Assembly: GCA_020205615.1 (NCBI GenBank)
Contig: CM035151.1
Coordinates: 46,677,409 to 46,741,408, forward strand
Direction: 5' to 3'
Length of the DNA: 64,000 nt
From: Panax quinquefolius
Taxonomy: Eukaryota; Streptophyta; Magnoliopsida; Apiales; Araliaceae
Position numbers and translations under genes: made by a program. This document shows positions 54,701-64,000 of the stretch, in pieces. How positions within the stretch are numbered: position 1 is the stretch's first letter; each line of letters starts with the position of its first letter. The notes under the pieces were generated by a model. It saw nothing but the letters and a program-made list of their open reading frames with translations, was not told the origin of the DNA and did not search any database.

Positions 54701-56439
54701 TGAAATAAGTCATAAGCTAGGCTAGGGTAGTTCACCAACTCAAATATGGCAACTCTTGCAAGTTATGTTCAATAATACAACAAAGGGCACTTTGGTTATT
54801 TTGTATTTAATTTTAATGGCATTCTAGTAAATGGCCAAACAATTAGGGTTTAGGGTTTGGATTTAGGATTTAGTGTGACGCTCCCAAAATTATGTATACA
54901 TCACCCATCTTGGGTCGCCAGATACATGGTACTGAATTTAAATACTACTTACTAATACAACTGTCGTGTACAATACGACAAAACATAAACTGTGAGTTTG
55001 AATACAAGTATTATCTACTAGAGATTATACAAACTCAAAAGGAGTCCTCATTATAATTATTATCACACTATTTTACAGAATAGTGAGGACTACTAATGCT
55101 ATCCTCTGGACCATCACTCTGTTTCCCGACTCGTCCCAGCTATATTCTCATTTCCTGAAGAGAACAGTGAAAGAAAGGGTGAGCTCAACTAGCCCAGTAA
55201 GAAATATTATGACTAAGATAATGCAGAATAAATTATCATTAGTCTCCAACAATGTTAAACTAATAAAATATAATAGACATCAAGTTTAACTGCGACGGAA
55301 CAAGCAATCCATTAAAAGAGTCAAGTAGAAAATAAAATCTACTATCTTTTATGATTAAAAGGTTTTTCATCATTTATTGTATTTGAGACTCACTTAATAA
55401 ATATTCCACATCATCGAATCACCCTCGCACTACGCCGAGGATATTCTTTAGTATCACGACCACAATTATCCATGCACTATGGGCCAAGAATATTTGTGTA
55501 TTCATTAATGGTCATGATCATGCCAACAACTCGTCCATCAATGCACTACGGCCAACGAGGACTTTTTACCGCATCATTTGTAACATTACGGCCATGATTA
55601 TACCAAATAATCCACGGTCGTAATCATACCAAGTCCATCTATGCACTCTGTGCCACAGATGACTTTCAACATAATATAAACATGAGGATGATGACAATGA
55701 TATAAGAATTCAATAAAACAAGTTCAAGAATTAATTTGTCCAAGAACTACTAATGTCCAAATTGTCAACATCATACTGCTTTGTAGAGTAAAATTGAAGA
55801 ATGATCATAAGAATATTTCCATGAAAAGATACTGGATGAAGCGCAAATATCAAGGATATTCTACTAATTTCATGGAGTATAGAAGTCAAAACTTTAACCA
55901 ACCGAGTATAATAAAGAATGGAATAACAAAAGAAATCACCATGCATGCAGTGCTTGCATGTATGAGTTATTCCAATAGAATACTAAATAACGGAACGGTC
56001 AAAGCGAAATTAGATTGCAAGCTGAGGATGTTCCAACAGAATAATAATAAAGACGGAACCAGGTCCAACGTAAAAAACACATGCATGTGATATTCAATGT
56101 AATAATAAAGACGGAATCAGTCCCACAAAAGCCATGAATAGGATATTCTAATAGTAATAGTAAAAGCGAAATAATAGAAGAATGTCACCAAGTATAGGGT
56201 AAAAGCGTGAAACAAAGGTTATTCCAATAGAATAATAAGCAATGGAATAACAATGATTCTCTTCATGAATAAGAAAGAATAACACCCCTTACGAATACAA
56301 CAAATAATATTCCCTACCTTAAGAAGAAAATCTTGGATATATAAGTAGTCAAGTAGCGAGAATACTTTCTTCTTCTCTCTATAATTTATCTCTCTAGAGT
56401 TTTAGTGAATTCGTAAGAAAATAATGAATGAATGAGCTT

Positions 56440-56449
56440 CTATTTATAG
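56440..56449 (-). promoter_or_regulatory. TATA box of the solo LTR
   Basis: CTATAAATAG on the minus strand, in the same context as in the C LTR. Confidence 0.65.
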
Positions 56450-56542
56450 AAAAATGGAATGCATAGTAACTAACTCATGAGCAGTCGAGATTGATTTACT
56501 TTTAATCGACTATCCATATTTAAAGCAAAATATTTTAAATAA

Positions 56543-56546
<4 letters not shown>

Positions 56547-56584
<38 letters not shown>
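56547..56584. repeat. (TA)n microsatellite
   Basis: About 19 units inside the solo LTR. Confidence 0.95.
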
Positions 56585-56588
<4 letters not shown>

Positions 56589-57340
56589 TAATGATTGTAC
56601 TCTTCTTCCCCCCCCACTTGCCAACAAAGTCACAATAATACTCCCCCAATTCCTTTCTCCCTCCCCACTTTCTCGATTACCAAATCTTTATATATATAAA
56701 TATAAAAGACAAAAGTTATAATATATATATATATATAATCACATTATTATGTATTCACGGTTTACAACTTTGTGAACAAAAATCCCACCTCCAATCTCAT
56801 ATTCCAAAGTCATACATACATGGCCTCTACATGTATGGCCCCACCTTTATAATATTAAATAATTTTCTACCGATTATTTTGAAAACGGGTAAATGGGGTC
56901 CATAAAATAAGCAAAATTGAGTGACTTCTCACGTAAGCATCAATAATCAATACCGTGCTGCTACTATGCGACCAGCGTATTCATCGTAATTTAACACAAG
57001 GGTGTTTCAACAGATTAACAGTAAAACTTCCGCCGTTATTTTCATAAAGTATTTTTTGTCGTTTTCTCAATCAAATAATAATTCTATTGTAGGTCCACCA
57101 ATGATTGTGCCGTTGTATGCGAATATTCCTGTTAAAAACGAATATTCCCCACCAATCGAATATTATATAACAACTTCAATGTACTTTTGCAAAATTTATA
57201 AATATTACCCACAACTATTATATCAATTTCACTCCATAATATTCAAAAATAATATTTATAGAAAATTCATCTTTATTCAAAAGTTGGGGTTTTACATTTA
57301 GGGTTTGGACCATTTTAGGGTTTAGGGTTTGGAACATTTA

Positions 57341-57440
57341 NNNNNNNNNNNNNNNNNNNNNNNNNNNNNNNNNNNNNNNNNNNNNNNNNNNNNNNNNNNN
57401 NNNNNNNNNNNNNNNNNNNNNNNNNNNNNNNNNNNNNNNN
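57341..57440. other. assembly gap (100 N)
   Basis: Exactly 100 N, a conventional placeholder for unknown length. The sequence to the left is F's 5' LTR, telobox region. The sequence to the right is unrelated, so at least about 0.9 kb of F, and possibly the end of E's LTR, is missing. Confidence 0.98.
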
Positions 57441-57670
57441 AATAATGCAAATTGAAAAATATTTCTTGTTTTATAAACAAAAATTAAAATATTTACAAGA
57501 TACCTAAAACCGATAAAATAGGTGAATCGTACATCTTACAGACCATATATCCCAACATTTTCTAACAGCCTCTCTAGACAAAATCCCCTTACAACCAAAC
57601 CACAAAAGTTTTTATTCTTCCAAGATACTCTTCTGTCTCCAAAAGCTAATTGCCTTTCGAAACTCAGTTT

Positions 57671-57671
57671 C

Positions 57672-57703
<32 letters not shown>
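57671..57703. repeat. (ATA)n microsatellite
   Basis: About eleven trinucleotide units. Confidence 0.95.
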
Positions 57704-57706
<3 letters not shown>

Positions 57707-58179
57707 AACTAAAATATGTACAATTCTTTACTCTATCCACTGGATTGTTATCCACTGAAAGGAACTTCGGAATGCTAGAGATCCAAAACCCATCCGTTCT
57801 GTAAAACCAAAATTTCCATTAACACGGATCAGCTTCAATGAAAAGGTTAACATACTAATATCATGTATGACGGAGACCAAGCATTTCATAAAATATTGAC
57901 ATACCATAAAGATCGACCCCATCCCCAGACCATAACCCAAATCAAACCGAGAACAAAGAACAACAAAAGACAAATTTGCGAAGTAGCGAGACATCAAAGA
58001 ACAGAGCAACAAACTAACGCACCAATAGAGTGTTAGAATTTTTTATGGAAGAGACTAAGGTTTACCTACAGATTCTCACATCTTTATAATCATTTAGTCA
58101 TCTATCTCTCTCCCTCTCCCTCTAAAAGATTTAAACTTATTTTATACGGGTTAACGTTCATTTTCATTTCTCGCAGGAC

Positions 58180-59043
58180 AATGATCCTCAGGCTGGTTCA
58201 AATTTGTTACATGCGGTTGGAAATCCTTATATCCGGGGTATATTCTTAACCTTCAATAAACAAGATTGAATATTTAATATAGCATGGCTCATTCAATTGT
58301 TTAGTTTCTAAACGACTACATGTCAAATATTTTATCTTTAAAGCTAATTTATATAATCTGTATTATATTTCTTAACATCTACTATACTAAGTCGCTATAG
58401 AAATTGCATATTTATTAATGTGTAATTATTATGTGAGTTGTAGATATAGGTGCTCACCTATTTTGATGCTTTTATCTTTCGGTTGTTCTAACTTATAACT
58501 TACATATATATGATTTATGCACTATTGATAAACAAACTCTCCTTGATTACGGGATCTTATCTTCGCATTTATCTATATACTTGGTGTTCTTTTGGGTTCT
58601 AATGAAGGAAAAGTCAAGCAAAATATTACCCTTGTAGAGTCGTTACCGACATCAAAAAATTCAGATGGCAATAAGTTATATGTTCGCAGATTTGAGGTAG
58701 CTTTCTTTAGTTTCTTGTCCTCTATTTACTGTCATATACTTCACAATACTAGAAACTATCTTTTGCTTATTTGTAATCCTGTTGGTAGATTCACAAACTA
58801 ACAATCTGTAGGAACTTGATGGCACTCGTACATTTTCTTCCACATATGCATCAGCCTACACTTTTATTTTTCTATGAGAATGAATTAAATAAGTGTATAA
58901 TGTGTCTTGACAAGAAGAAAGGTAGAGCATCCTCCAAGAGACAAAATATAGAGGCATGTAAGGAATTTTCATCCTTGATCAAGAAAGAAGAATTTGGACA
59001 AAATTATGGTAATATCTTAATTTACGAGGATCATCTAATATGA
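58180..59043 (+). pseudogene. possible host-gene fragment, unidentified
   Basis: Three segments have coding-like composition and plausible splice borders. The first is 58179-58240 (after TTTCTCGCAG; reads DNDPQAGSNLLHAVGNPYIR). The second is about 58592-58696 (reads KVKQNITLVESLPTSKNSDG then NKLYVRRFE, donor GAG|GTAGC). The third begins at 58811 after CTGTAG (reads ELDGTRTFSSTYASAYTFIF, then stop TGA). The second and third join in frame across a 114-bp intron. Another frame over the third piece runs 58816-59043 (KKKGRASSKRQN). I do not recognise the protein. The early stop suggests a broken gene fragment or chance. Confidence 0.25.
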
Positions 59044-59472
59044 CCTCAATTGACTGGCCTTTAAAGAATATATGAACTTTTTTGTTGGTGATTTCACAAC
59101 CTAGTCTAGCAATTTTAACTTGGTTTAAAATACTTGACCAACTTCACAGATTTGCAAACAGAAAGGTCAGTTTCCTTAATTTTGATTTGAAAAGCATTCA
59201 GTAAATGTAACACAAGTCTAGTGCCTAATCCAAAGTTTAAAGTTTCAAGTACAATTTTGAGTCCATGCAATACAACAAAAAAAATAATAGCATAGTCGAA
59301 ATACATTTAAAGAATCACGGAAAACAATTTAAATAAAATCATATGCAAAGAATGAATCATACATTTAAAGAATCCTAGAAAATAATTCAAATAAAATCAT
59401 GGAATTAGCACATGGTCGCCATGATCTTAACAATTATACAAAATAAAATATATATATTGGGAGAATCATAGT

Positions 59473-61038
59473 TGTTGGGAGAATGCATATTATGATTTGA
59501 TGTTTTAAATGTATATGTTCATGATTATTTGTAAGGTCCTTAAATGAATATATGTACAAGGACTTAGTGATAGATCAAAATTGTTAGGTTGATCTAAGCT
59601 TTCAGCGTGTACCATTACGATAAAGAATGTATAGATAGAAAGATCAAAAGCTATTAGGTTGATCTTAAGATGTAATAGATTAGTCTTGAAGAAATCGTAG
59701 TGCATCCATCGATCGACATTTAATTAATCGAGAAGTGTAAAGCTGAAAGCGTAGAGCCTAAAAGAGATGTAGTGTACGCCTTGAAGAGGACTCTTCGGAA
59801 ATCGTAGAGTGGTCCCAGCGTTTTAGAGCTAACTCTACGATCGCGGTATCTTTGAAGGAAACATGAAGTTTTACAAGTCGGCGATCGTAGTGTGCTCTCG
59901 GGGCGTAGAGTCAACAACACGAGCAAGAGAAGATCGTAGTGTCTGCGAAGGATGAAGGAAATCGTAGTGCTCTCGAACTAATAGCCCGTAGTATGCAAAG
60001 ATGTCAAAGACACTCTGATCTAAATCGTAGAACACCACGATCCAAATCGTAGAGCATCATCATCTCGTGTCGAGAAAAGCGTCGAGCCTCGTGATCTGTG
60101 TTTTTCAACAAAGTGAGAATGGATCCCGAGATCTTTGCGGTGCTCATCGGTCCAGAATATATGAAATATCCTTAGTATGCAACAAACAAAGCGTAGTGAA
60201 GAAGCTAAGGATAGTACCATGGGTAAGAGGGACAAAATACCTTTTTCGGTGGTAGGTGAAAGCGACTGCGGTGTCGGTGGGCGAATCACGAAATCGGAAG
60301 ATGTGCGAAATGTCTCCATCACGATCTGAGAAAGTTCGGATGCATTTAATGCCACAGCGGATGGATCAGCGGATAGTTTTCAACATCACATATATCTGGA
60401 TCAGACGGATGAGAGAGAAAAAAAGCAAGCATTAATCAAACAAGCGTGAACATCTCTCTCAAGCTCAACTCTACGATCGAGATATTGCAAAAAGCTTGCT
60501 TTCGACTACTCGGTTCTTAACGAACCGGTGCTTACTGACAAGTGAGTAGCAACCATCGAGAACTCAACAACTATCGATCAATTGAAGAAGAGTACCAAGT
60601 CTGCTTTGGACTTGAAGAGTTAAATAGTGAAGCTGTAAGAAAGCCAAGTCTGCTTTGGACTTGAAGAGTTCAAAGTGAACTAGAAGTTCTGGGCTTTGGT
60701 GCAGAAGGAATCTATGTGATTTAGGAAGATTGTAAAAGACATCCTTAGTGGATATCCTACTCGTTGAGTAGAAGAGTGGACTAGGAGCTTTGAGTGCTCT
60801 GAACCACTTAAAAACAAGCTATGTCATTTACATTCATGCTTATAAGCGCTATAAGCTGCTATATCTCTGCTATAAGCGCCTTACTAGCTCATAACTCCAT
60901 TGCTTGGTAAAGAAGATTAAAACAAATACTAATTCGCAAAGTTTTAATCATTATCTAGAAACAAGTTAAAAGCGAAAAGATTTTCAAATATCTATTCAAC
61001 CCCCCTTACAGATAACTTGTGCCTACTAGGAACTAACA
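59473..61038 (+). repeat. 5' LTR of copia element J (about 1.57 kb)
   Basis: The end is fixed by the primer site at 61041: the LTR ends AACTAACA at 61038. The start is taken at TGTTGGGAGAATG (59473), which gives TG...CA termini; an alternative start is 18 bp upstream at the related TTGGGAGAATCATAG. The LTR holds many ATCGTAG / AAATCGTAGAG repeats (59.69-60.06 kb) and a duplicated AGTCTGCTTTGGACTTGAAG (60598-60617 and 60646-60665). Confidence 0.6.
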
Positions 61039-61040
61039 AT

Positions 61041-61055
61041 TGGTATCGAAGCGAG
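61041..61055 (+). other. primer-binding site of element J (altered)
   Basis: TGGTATCGAAGCGAG, where the usual initiator tRNA-Met match is TGGTATCAGAGCC. The change is CAG to CGA, in line with the error pattern noted in the findings. Confidence 0.75.
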
Positions 61056-61091
61056 GTTCTATTTTCTGACTTACACGCTTTAGTAGATCAA

Positions 61092-62808
61092 ATGGCTTTT
61101 CGTACCAAGCGAATCCGGGCCAGGGGAAGCGTGAAGCCACCGATGTGCTGTGAGGATAAATTTGCTAAGCTGGAAAGTCGGGATGCAAGCATACATGGAC
61201 TCGATAGATGAAGATCTATTTGAGGCTATTCTTAATGGGCCCTATATACCAACAAAGCTTGCACTGACCATTGTGATCAAATAGAGTACAAATCAAAGTT
61301 AAAGAAGAATGGGCGGAACCACAGAGAGAGAGAGTTGTCGACTTGATAAAAAGCGAAGAACATCTGTTCCGATCCTTAGAGGACGATCTGTTTGAAAATG
61401 TTGTAAGCAACAAAAGCAACTAAGGAAGTTTGGGAAGCTCTTGCGATTATGCACGAAGAAATGAAGAAGTCGGAGAGAACAAGCGGTCTCTCGACGACAC
61501 GTGGTATGAAATGTTACGCGCTCGTATGCGAGGAGAAAGCGTGTATTGCAACTTATGAAAGATTCAACGTTTTGCTCGACTCTCTCTACGGCGTATGGGA
61601 AGATCTATCTAACAAGGATCTAACCATAAAGTTCATGAGAGCCCTACCAGCGAGGTGGGATGCAAAGACCACGACAATAAGAGAATCAAAAAATCTTAAT
61701 GAGATGGCAGTTCAACATTTGTATGGAAATCTCTGACGTCTGAGTGGAGTTGACCCAACGTGCTTTGAAACCTTATCGGAAGGAAGAAGAAAGGATAAAG
61801 GGTGTTGCTCTCAAGGCAAATGAAGGTGTATCAAAAGTCATGCTTTGAGATTGACTCGATGATGATGAAAGGCGATGATGATGACTTTCTTTATCTTTGG
61901 TAAAGAGACTAAGAAGGTTAAATGCGACAAAAAGAGAGCCAACAAACGAAAAGAAAGTCGACAACTTCATCGACGAGGAACAAATGAATGATTTATGCTA
62001 CAAATTGCAAGAAACTGGTCATTTCATTGCCCAGCTGCAACAAACCTATCAAAGAAGAACTAAAGAAGAAATCTCATGCAAAGAAAGAATCTGAAAGGAA
62101 CGAGAGGCCTCGAGAAAAAAAGAGACAAAGGCACGGTTCTTGGGAGGATCGTGGAGTGATTAGGATAATGACTCAAATCACGGACTCGGAGATGAGGAGG
62201 AAGAACCACATATAGCCAATCGTGCTTAATGGCCAAACATCTGAAAGGACAAACAAAGCCTAAACATCATGATGTAAGTATCGATGAGGTATTTGATTTT
62301 AATTCTCTGATGTAGATATAAGTGACTTAGAAGCGCTTTGCATGGCATAACCAGCGACTACATCAATACATGAAGTGGTTCAGAGTCTTGTCTAAAGATC
62401 ATTCACTTCTTCAAGAGGAGAAGAAGAAAGTTCAAGAAGAGCTTGAAACAGCCCTTCTAAGTACTAATCTTCTCTCCAAGCTTGAAGCTGAGAATGAAAC
62501 TTTAAAAGCAGAACAAAACACACATCATACACAAAAGAGAGTCTAAGCTAACCTCTAAAATTGAGGATCTAGAGAAGACTATCTCTGCATGGAACAGATC
62601 CTCATCATCCATGGACTGCCTGCTCTCTAGTCAGAGAAGCACATTCGACAGAACAGGCTTAGGCTTTGGGGAATCCATCTCAGAGCTAAGTGTGGAAAAG
62701 ATAATGGAAACTAGCACTAGTAATGTCTCAAGTTTTGGTAGAGGCATTGCTTTTGTGAAATCCTCACGAGTTGGAAGAACCGGTTCAACCTTGTTCTCTT
62801 GTCTCTAG
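61092..62808 (+). pseudogene. J: copia Gag (UBN2-type) with zinc knuckle and coiled coil
   Basis: ATG at 61092 starts a frame that soon breaks (GSVKPPMCCEDKF). The capsid continues in other frames: LFEAILNGPYIPTK (about 61213), then 61449-61736 with YERFNVLLDSLYGV, NKDLTIKFMRALPARWDAK and TTIRESKNLNEMAV. The knuckle region at about 61985-62045 reads CYKLQETGHFIAQL, a damaged CCHC. A coiled-coil linker follows (KDHSLLQEEKKKVQEELETA, about 62397-62456), then FGRGIAFVKSS near the end. Gag builds the particle. At least six frame changes are needed to read through. Confidence 0.8.
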
Positions 62809-63229
62809 TTATACTCGGAGAAGTAAAAAGGATCTCTCGTTGGTGCAGGTTTCATCGAGGAAAAAGTAACTTGACCTCTACTTACCAACCTCGAAGAATC
62901 GTGAAAGTAAAGCAAAACCAACTCTACGAATCGGCTGGGAAAGTATGCAGTAGAGGTAAAGGCACACTCATCACTATTTATGAAACCTAAGGACACGTGG
63001 AAGAAAAGAGAATCGGTTTAACGAGAAGGTTAACTAAGGAACCACACAAGTCCAAGTGGAAGATGAATCACCACACACACTGAGGCATGCATTATAATAG
63101 ATGTTTCATATCTGATAAATATGGTCATAGGGCTACAAAGTGTTATTATAATTCCATGCATGTGAGACCCAAGATTAGACAAATTTGGGTCCCCAAAGGC
63201 ACTAACAAAGAAGGACCCATGCAAATATG

Positions 63230-63640
63230 GGTACCAAAATGAAGGTTCAAATGTTTGGCGGGAAAAGAGCTCCACGACCTCAACATGGTATCTGGGCGGT
63301 GGTTGCTCGAGGCATATGACGAGGAACAAAGCTCTCTTATCCAACTATGTAGAAAAGGAGGGTCCCTCGGTCATCTTTGGAGATAATGGCAAAGGCAAGA
63401 CAAGAGGATATGGCTCTGCTGGCAATGGTGCGGTATCTTTCAACAAAGTAGCTTATGTGGAAGGACTTGACAACCTGACCTTCTAAGCATCGATGACTCT
63501 GCGACAAGGGTCGCAAGTAACATTTCTCAATAATCAATGTCAAGTCGGAGATTTGAAGACATCGCCGTAAAAGGTGGTGGGAACAAGAGAAGGAAATGTC
63601 TACATAGTAGATCTTGGTCGACTAAGTTCGATGAAATAAT
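63230..63640 (+). pseudogene. J: copia aspartic protease
   Basis: One frame reads TWYLGGGCSRHMTRNKALL (about 63283-63339), then SVIFGDNGKGKTRGYGSAG and GAVSFNKVAYVEGL. The family's active-site motif is D-S/T-G followed by CSxHMT. Here the triplet reads GGG (bases CTGGGCGGTGG at 63292-63302), so the catalytic Asp is missing as written. A CAG-to-CG error would explain it. A TAA/TGA-rich stretch follows from 63484. Confidence 0.75.
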
Positions 63641-64000
63641 ATGTTTTACGGAAAAAAGCATCAGAGGAAATAAATTTGGCTATGGCATAGAAGGACATCT
63701 CACTTAAACTTCAAAAAACATGTCAAGCGGCATAAAAAAGATCTCGTGGTTGGCTACCCAAGTTCAACTTTGTGAAGGAAAGGCCGTACAGCGCTTTGCC
63801 GACTTGGAAAGCAAAACGAAGCTCATTCGAAAGCAAGGCGCCAACTCCATTGACAAGCCCCTGCGGTTGCTCCACATGGATCTCTTTGGGCCGATCCCAA
63901 CAACGAGTCTTGGAGGAAAAGATACTCTCTGGTTGTAGTCGGCGACTACACAGATTCACATGGGTATTCTTCCTAACTTCAAAGGATGAAACGAGCTCGA
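63640..64000 (+). pseudogene. J: start of copia integrase
   Basis: After a degraded HHCC segment (AFADLESK-like region at 63785-63825) the frame 63720-63938 reads IDKPLRLLHMDLFGPIPTTS then LGGKD, the hallmark entry to the copia integrase core with the first catalytic Asp region. Past the TAG at 63936 another frame gives VVGDYTDSHGYSS-like sequence (DDYTRFTWV equivalent). The window ends inside the core. Confidence 0.8.

Larger units (their letters stand above)
54874..57296 (-). mobile_element. Solo LTR of the A/B/C family (2423 bp)
   Basis: On the minus strand it starts TGTAAAACCCCAACTTTTGA at 57296 and ends GAGCGTCACA at 54874, and it is flanked by a perfect TTTAG target duplication (54869-54873 and 57297-57301). 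Internal features match the C LTR: a hairpin array (55960-56260), TATA at 56440-56449 and a TA tract at 56547-56584. No internal region is present, so it is the product of LTR-LTR recombination. Confidence 0.92.
44744..57340 (-). mobile_element. Element F: non-autonomous long-LTR gypsy relative of D (5' end lost in gap)
   Basis: The 3' LTR (44744-48771), internal region (48772-51745) and 5' LTR (51746 to the gap at 57341, interrupted by a solo LTR) are on -. LTRs start TGTGACAACCCGAGAATTTT and end CGGGGCCCTCACA. The primer site at 51733-51743 matches initiator tRNA-Met. The internal region has no gag or pol. Shared architecture and several sequence blocks show F is a cousin of D. The left flank AATGC (44739-44743) is the likely target duplication in E's LTR; its partner would be past the gap. 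Confidence 0.8.
51746..57340 (-). repeat. 5' LTR of F, interrupted by a solo LTR and truncated by the gap
   Basis: 51746-54868 and 57302-57340 match 44744-47900 of the 3' LTR. The remaining about 870 bp (most of the telobox U3 and the LTR start) should lie inside the unsequenced gap. This copy preserves CAG/CTG-rich motifs such as TTTCTGGGTAACCCAGAAA (53687-53705) that are garbled in the other copy. Confidence 0.85.
57441..59472 (+). other. low-repeat stretch with weak exon-like segments
   Basis: About 2 kb that matches none of the repeat families in the window. It contains an (ATA)n tract (57671-57703) and a diverged tandem pair of about 60 bp (about 59302-59400, CATTTAAAGAATC...AATAAAATCAT). 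Candidate exon pieces on + are described separately. A 94-codon minus frame at 57728-58012 has no recognisable motif. It could be a fragment of a host gene, an intron or an old unrecognised element. Confidence 0.4.
59473..64000 (+). mobile_element. Element J: Ty1/copia retrotransposon, SIRE/Maximus-like, 5' part
   Basis: Plus-strand order is LTR, initiator tRNA-Met primer site, gag (61092-62808), protease (about 63270-63500) and the start of integrase (about 63640 to the window end). Integrase following protease directly, before RT, is the copia order. The long coiled-coil stretch between the Gag zinc knuckle and protease points to the SIRE/Maximus lineage. Frames are heavily broken, with many CG dinucleotides where CAG/CTG would restore the frame. 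Confidence 0.8.

Noticed and set aside
57728..58012. 94-codon minus-strand frame as a possible membrane protein
   Set aside because: Hydrophobic composition only; no motif, no neighbouring support, and equally likely by chance.

Overview
This window comes from a plant nuclear genome, probably a eudicot, and is almost entirely nested LTR retrotransposons. The evidence is plant-type Ty3/gypsy chromovirus pol fragments, an Athila/Tat-style primer site matching plant tRNA-Asp, a SIRE-like Ty1/copia element, primer sites for initiator tRNA-Met, long AT-rich LTRs, and telobox-like (TTAGGGTTT) motifs. The species cannot be read from the sequence. I see no confident host gene, rRNA, tRNA gene or CRISPR array.

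Layout, from outermost to innermost. Element E is a decayed gypsy element on + at 38363-44743. A tandem gypsy array on - (C and B, sharing a broken middle LTR) appears to sit in E's 5' LTR and runs from 38362 down to 12310. Element A (gypsy, +) has landed in B's 3' LTR; only its integrase end and 3' LTR are in view (1-12309). Element G (Athila/Tat-like, -, non-autonomous, with an intact 353-codon ORF) lies inside A's LTR at 2522-11706. A solo LTR H (7642-10323, perfect ATCAC duplication) lies inside G's 5' LTR. On the other side, a second tandem array, D (-, 19850-35908), has the order LTR-internal-LTR-internal-LTR. Its LTRs are about 5.1-5.2 kb against an internal region of about 1.8 kb that carries only the zinc-knuckle end of Gag. 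It is inserted at the LTR/primer-site junction of element C.

Element F (-, 44744 to beyond 57340) is related to D. It has 4.0-kb LTRs and no coding capacity, and it interrupts E's 3' LTR. It carries a 1179-bp Mutator-like foldback element (48999-50177, 11-bp duplication) and a solo LTR of the A/B/C family (54874-57296, TTTAG duplication). A 100-N assembly gap follows. Next comes about 2 kb of non-repetitive-looking sequence with weak exon-like segments, then a SIRE-like copia element J (59473 to the window end) with gag, protease and the start of integrase.

None of the pol genes is intact. C, E and J keep recognisable protease, RT, RNase H or integrase motifs broken by stops and frameshifts. 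D, F and G are non-autonomous and would need proteins supplied from elsewhere.

Three points deserve a second look. The D/F LTR lineage has a telobox-dense U3 promoter and a long, hairpin-rich transcribed leader. Two independent tandem LTR arrays occur in one nest. Paired repeat copies differ mainly at CAG/CTG sites, which looks like a systematic base-calling artefact at CHG-methylated cytosines; if so, some apparent frameshifts are not real.
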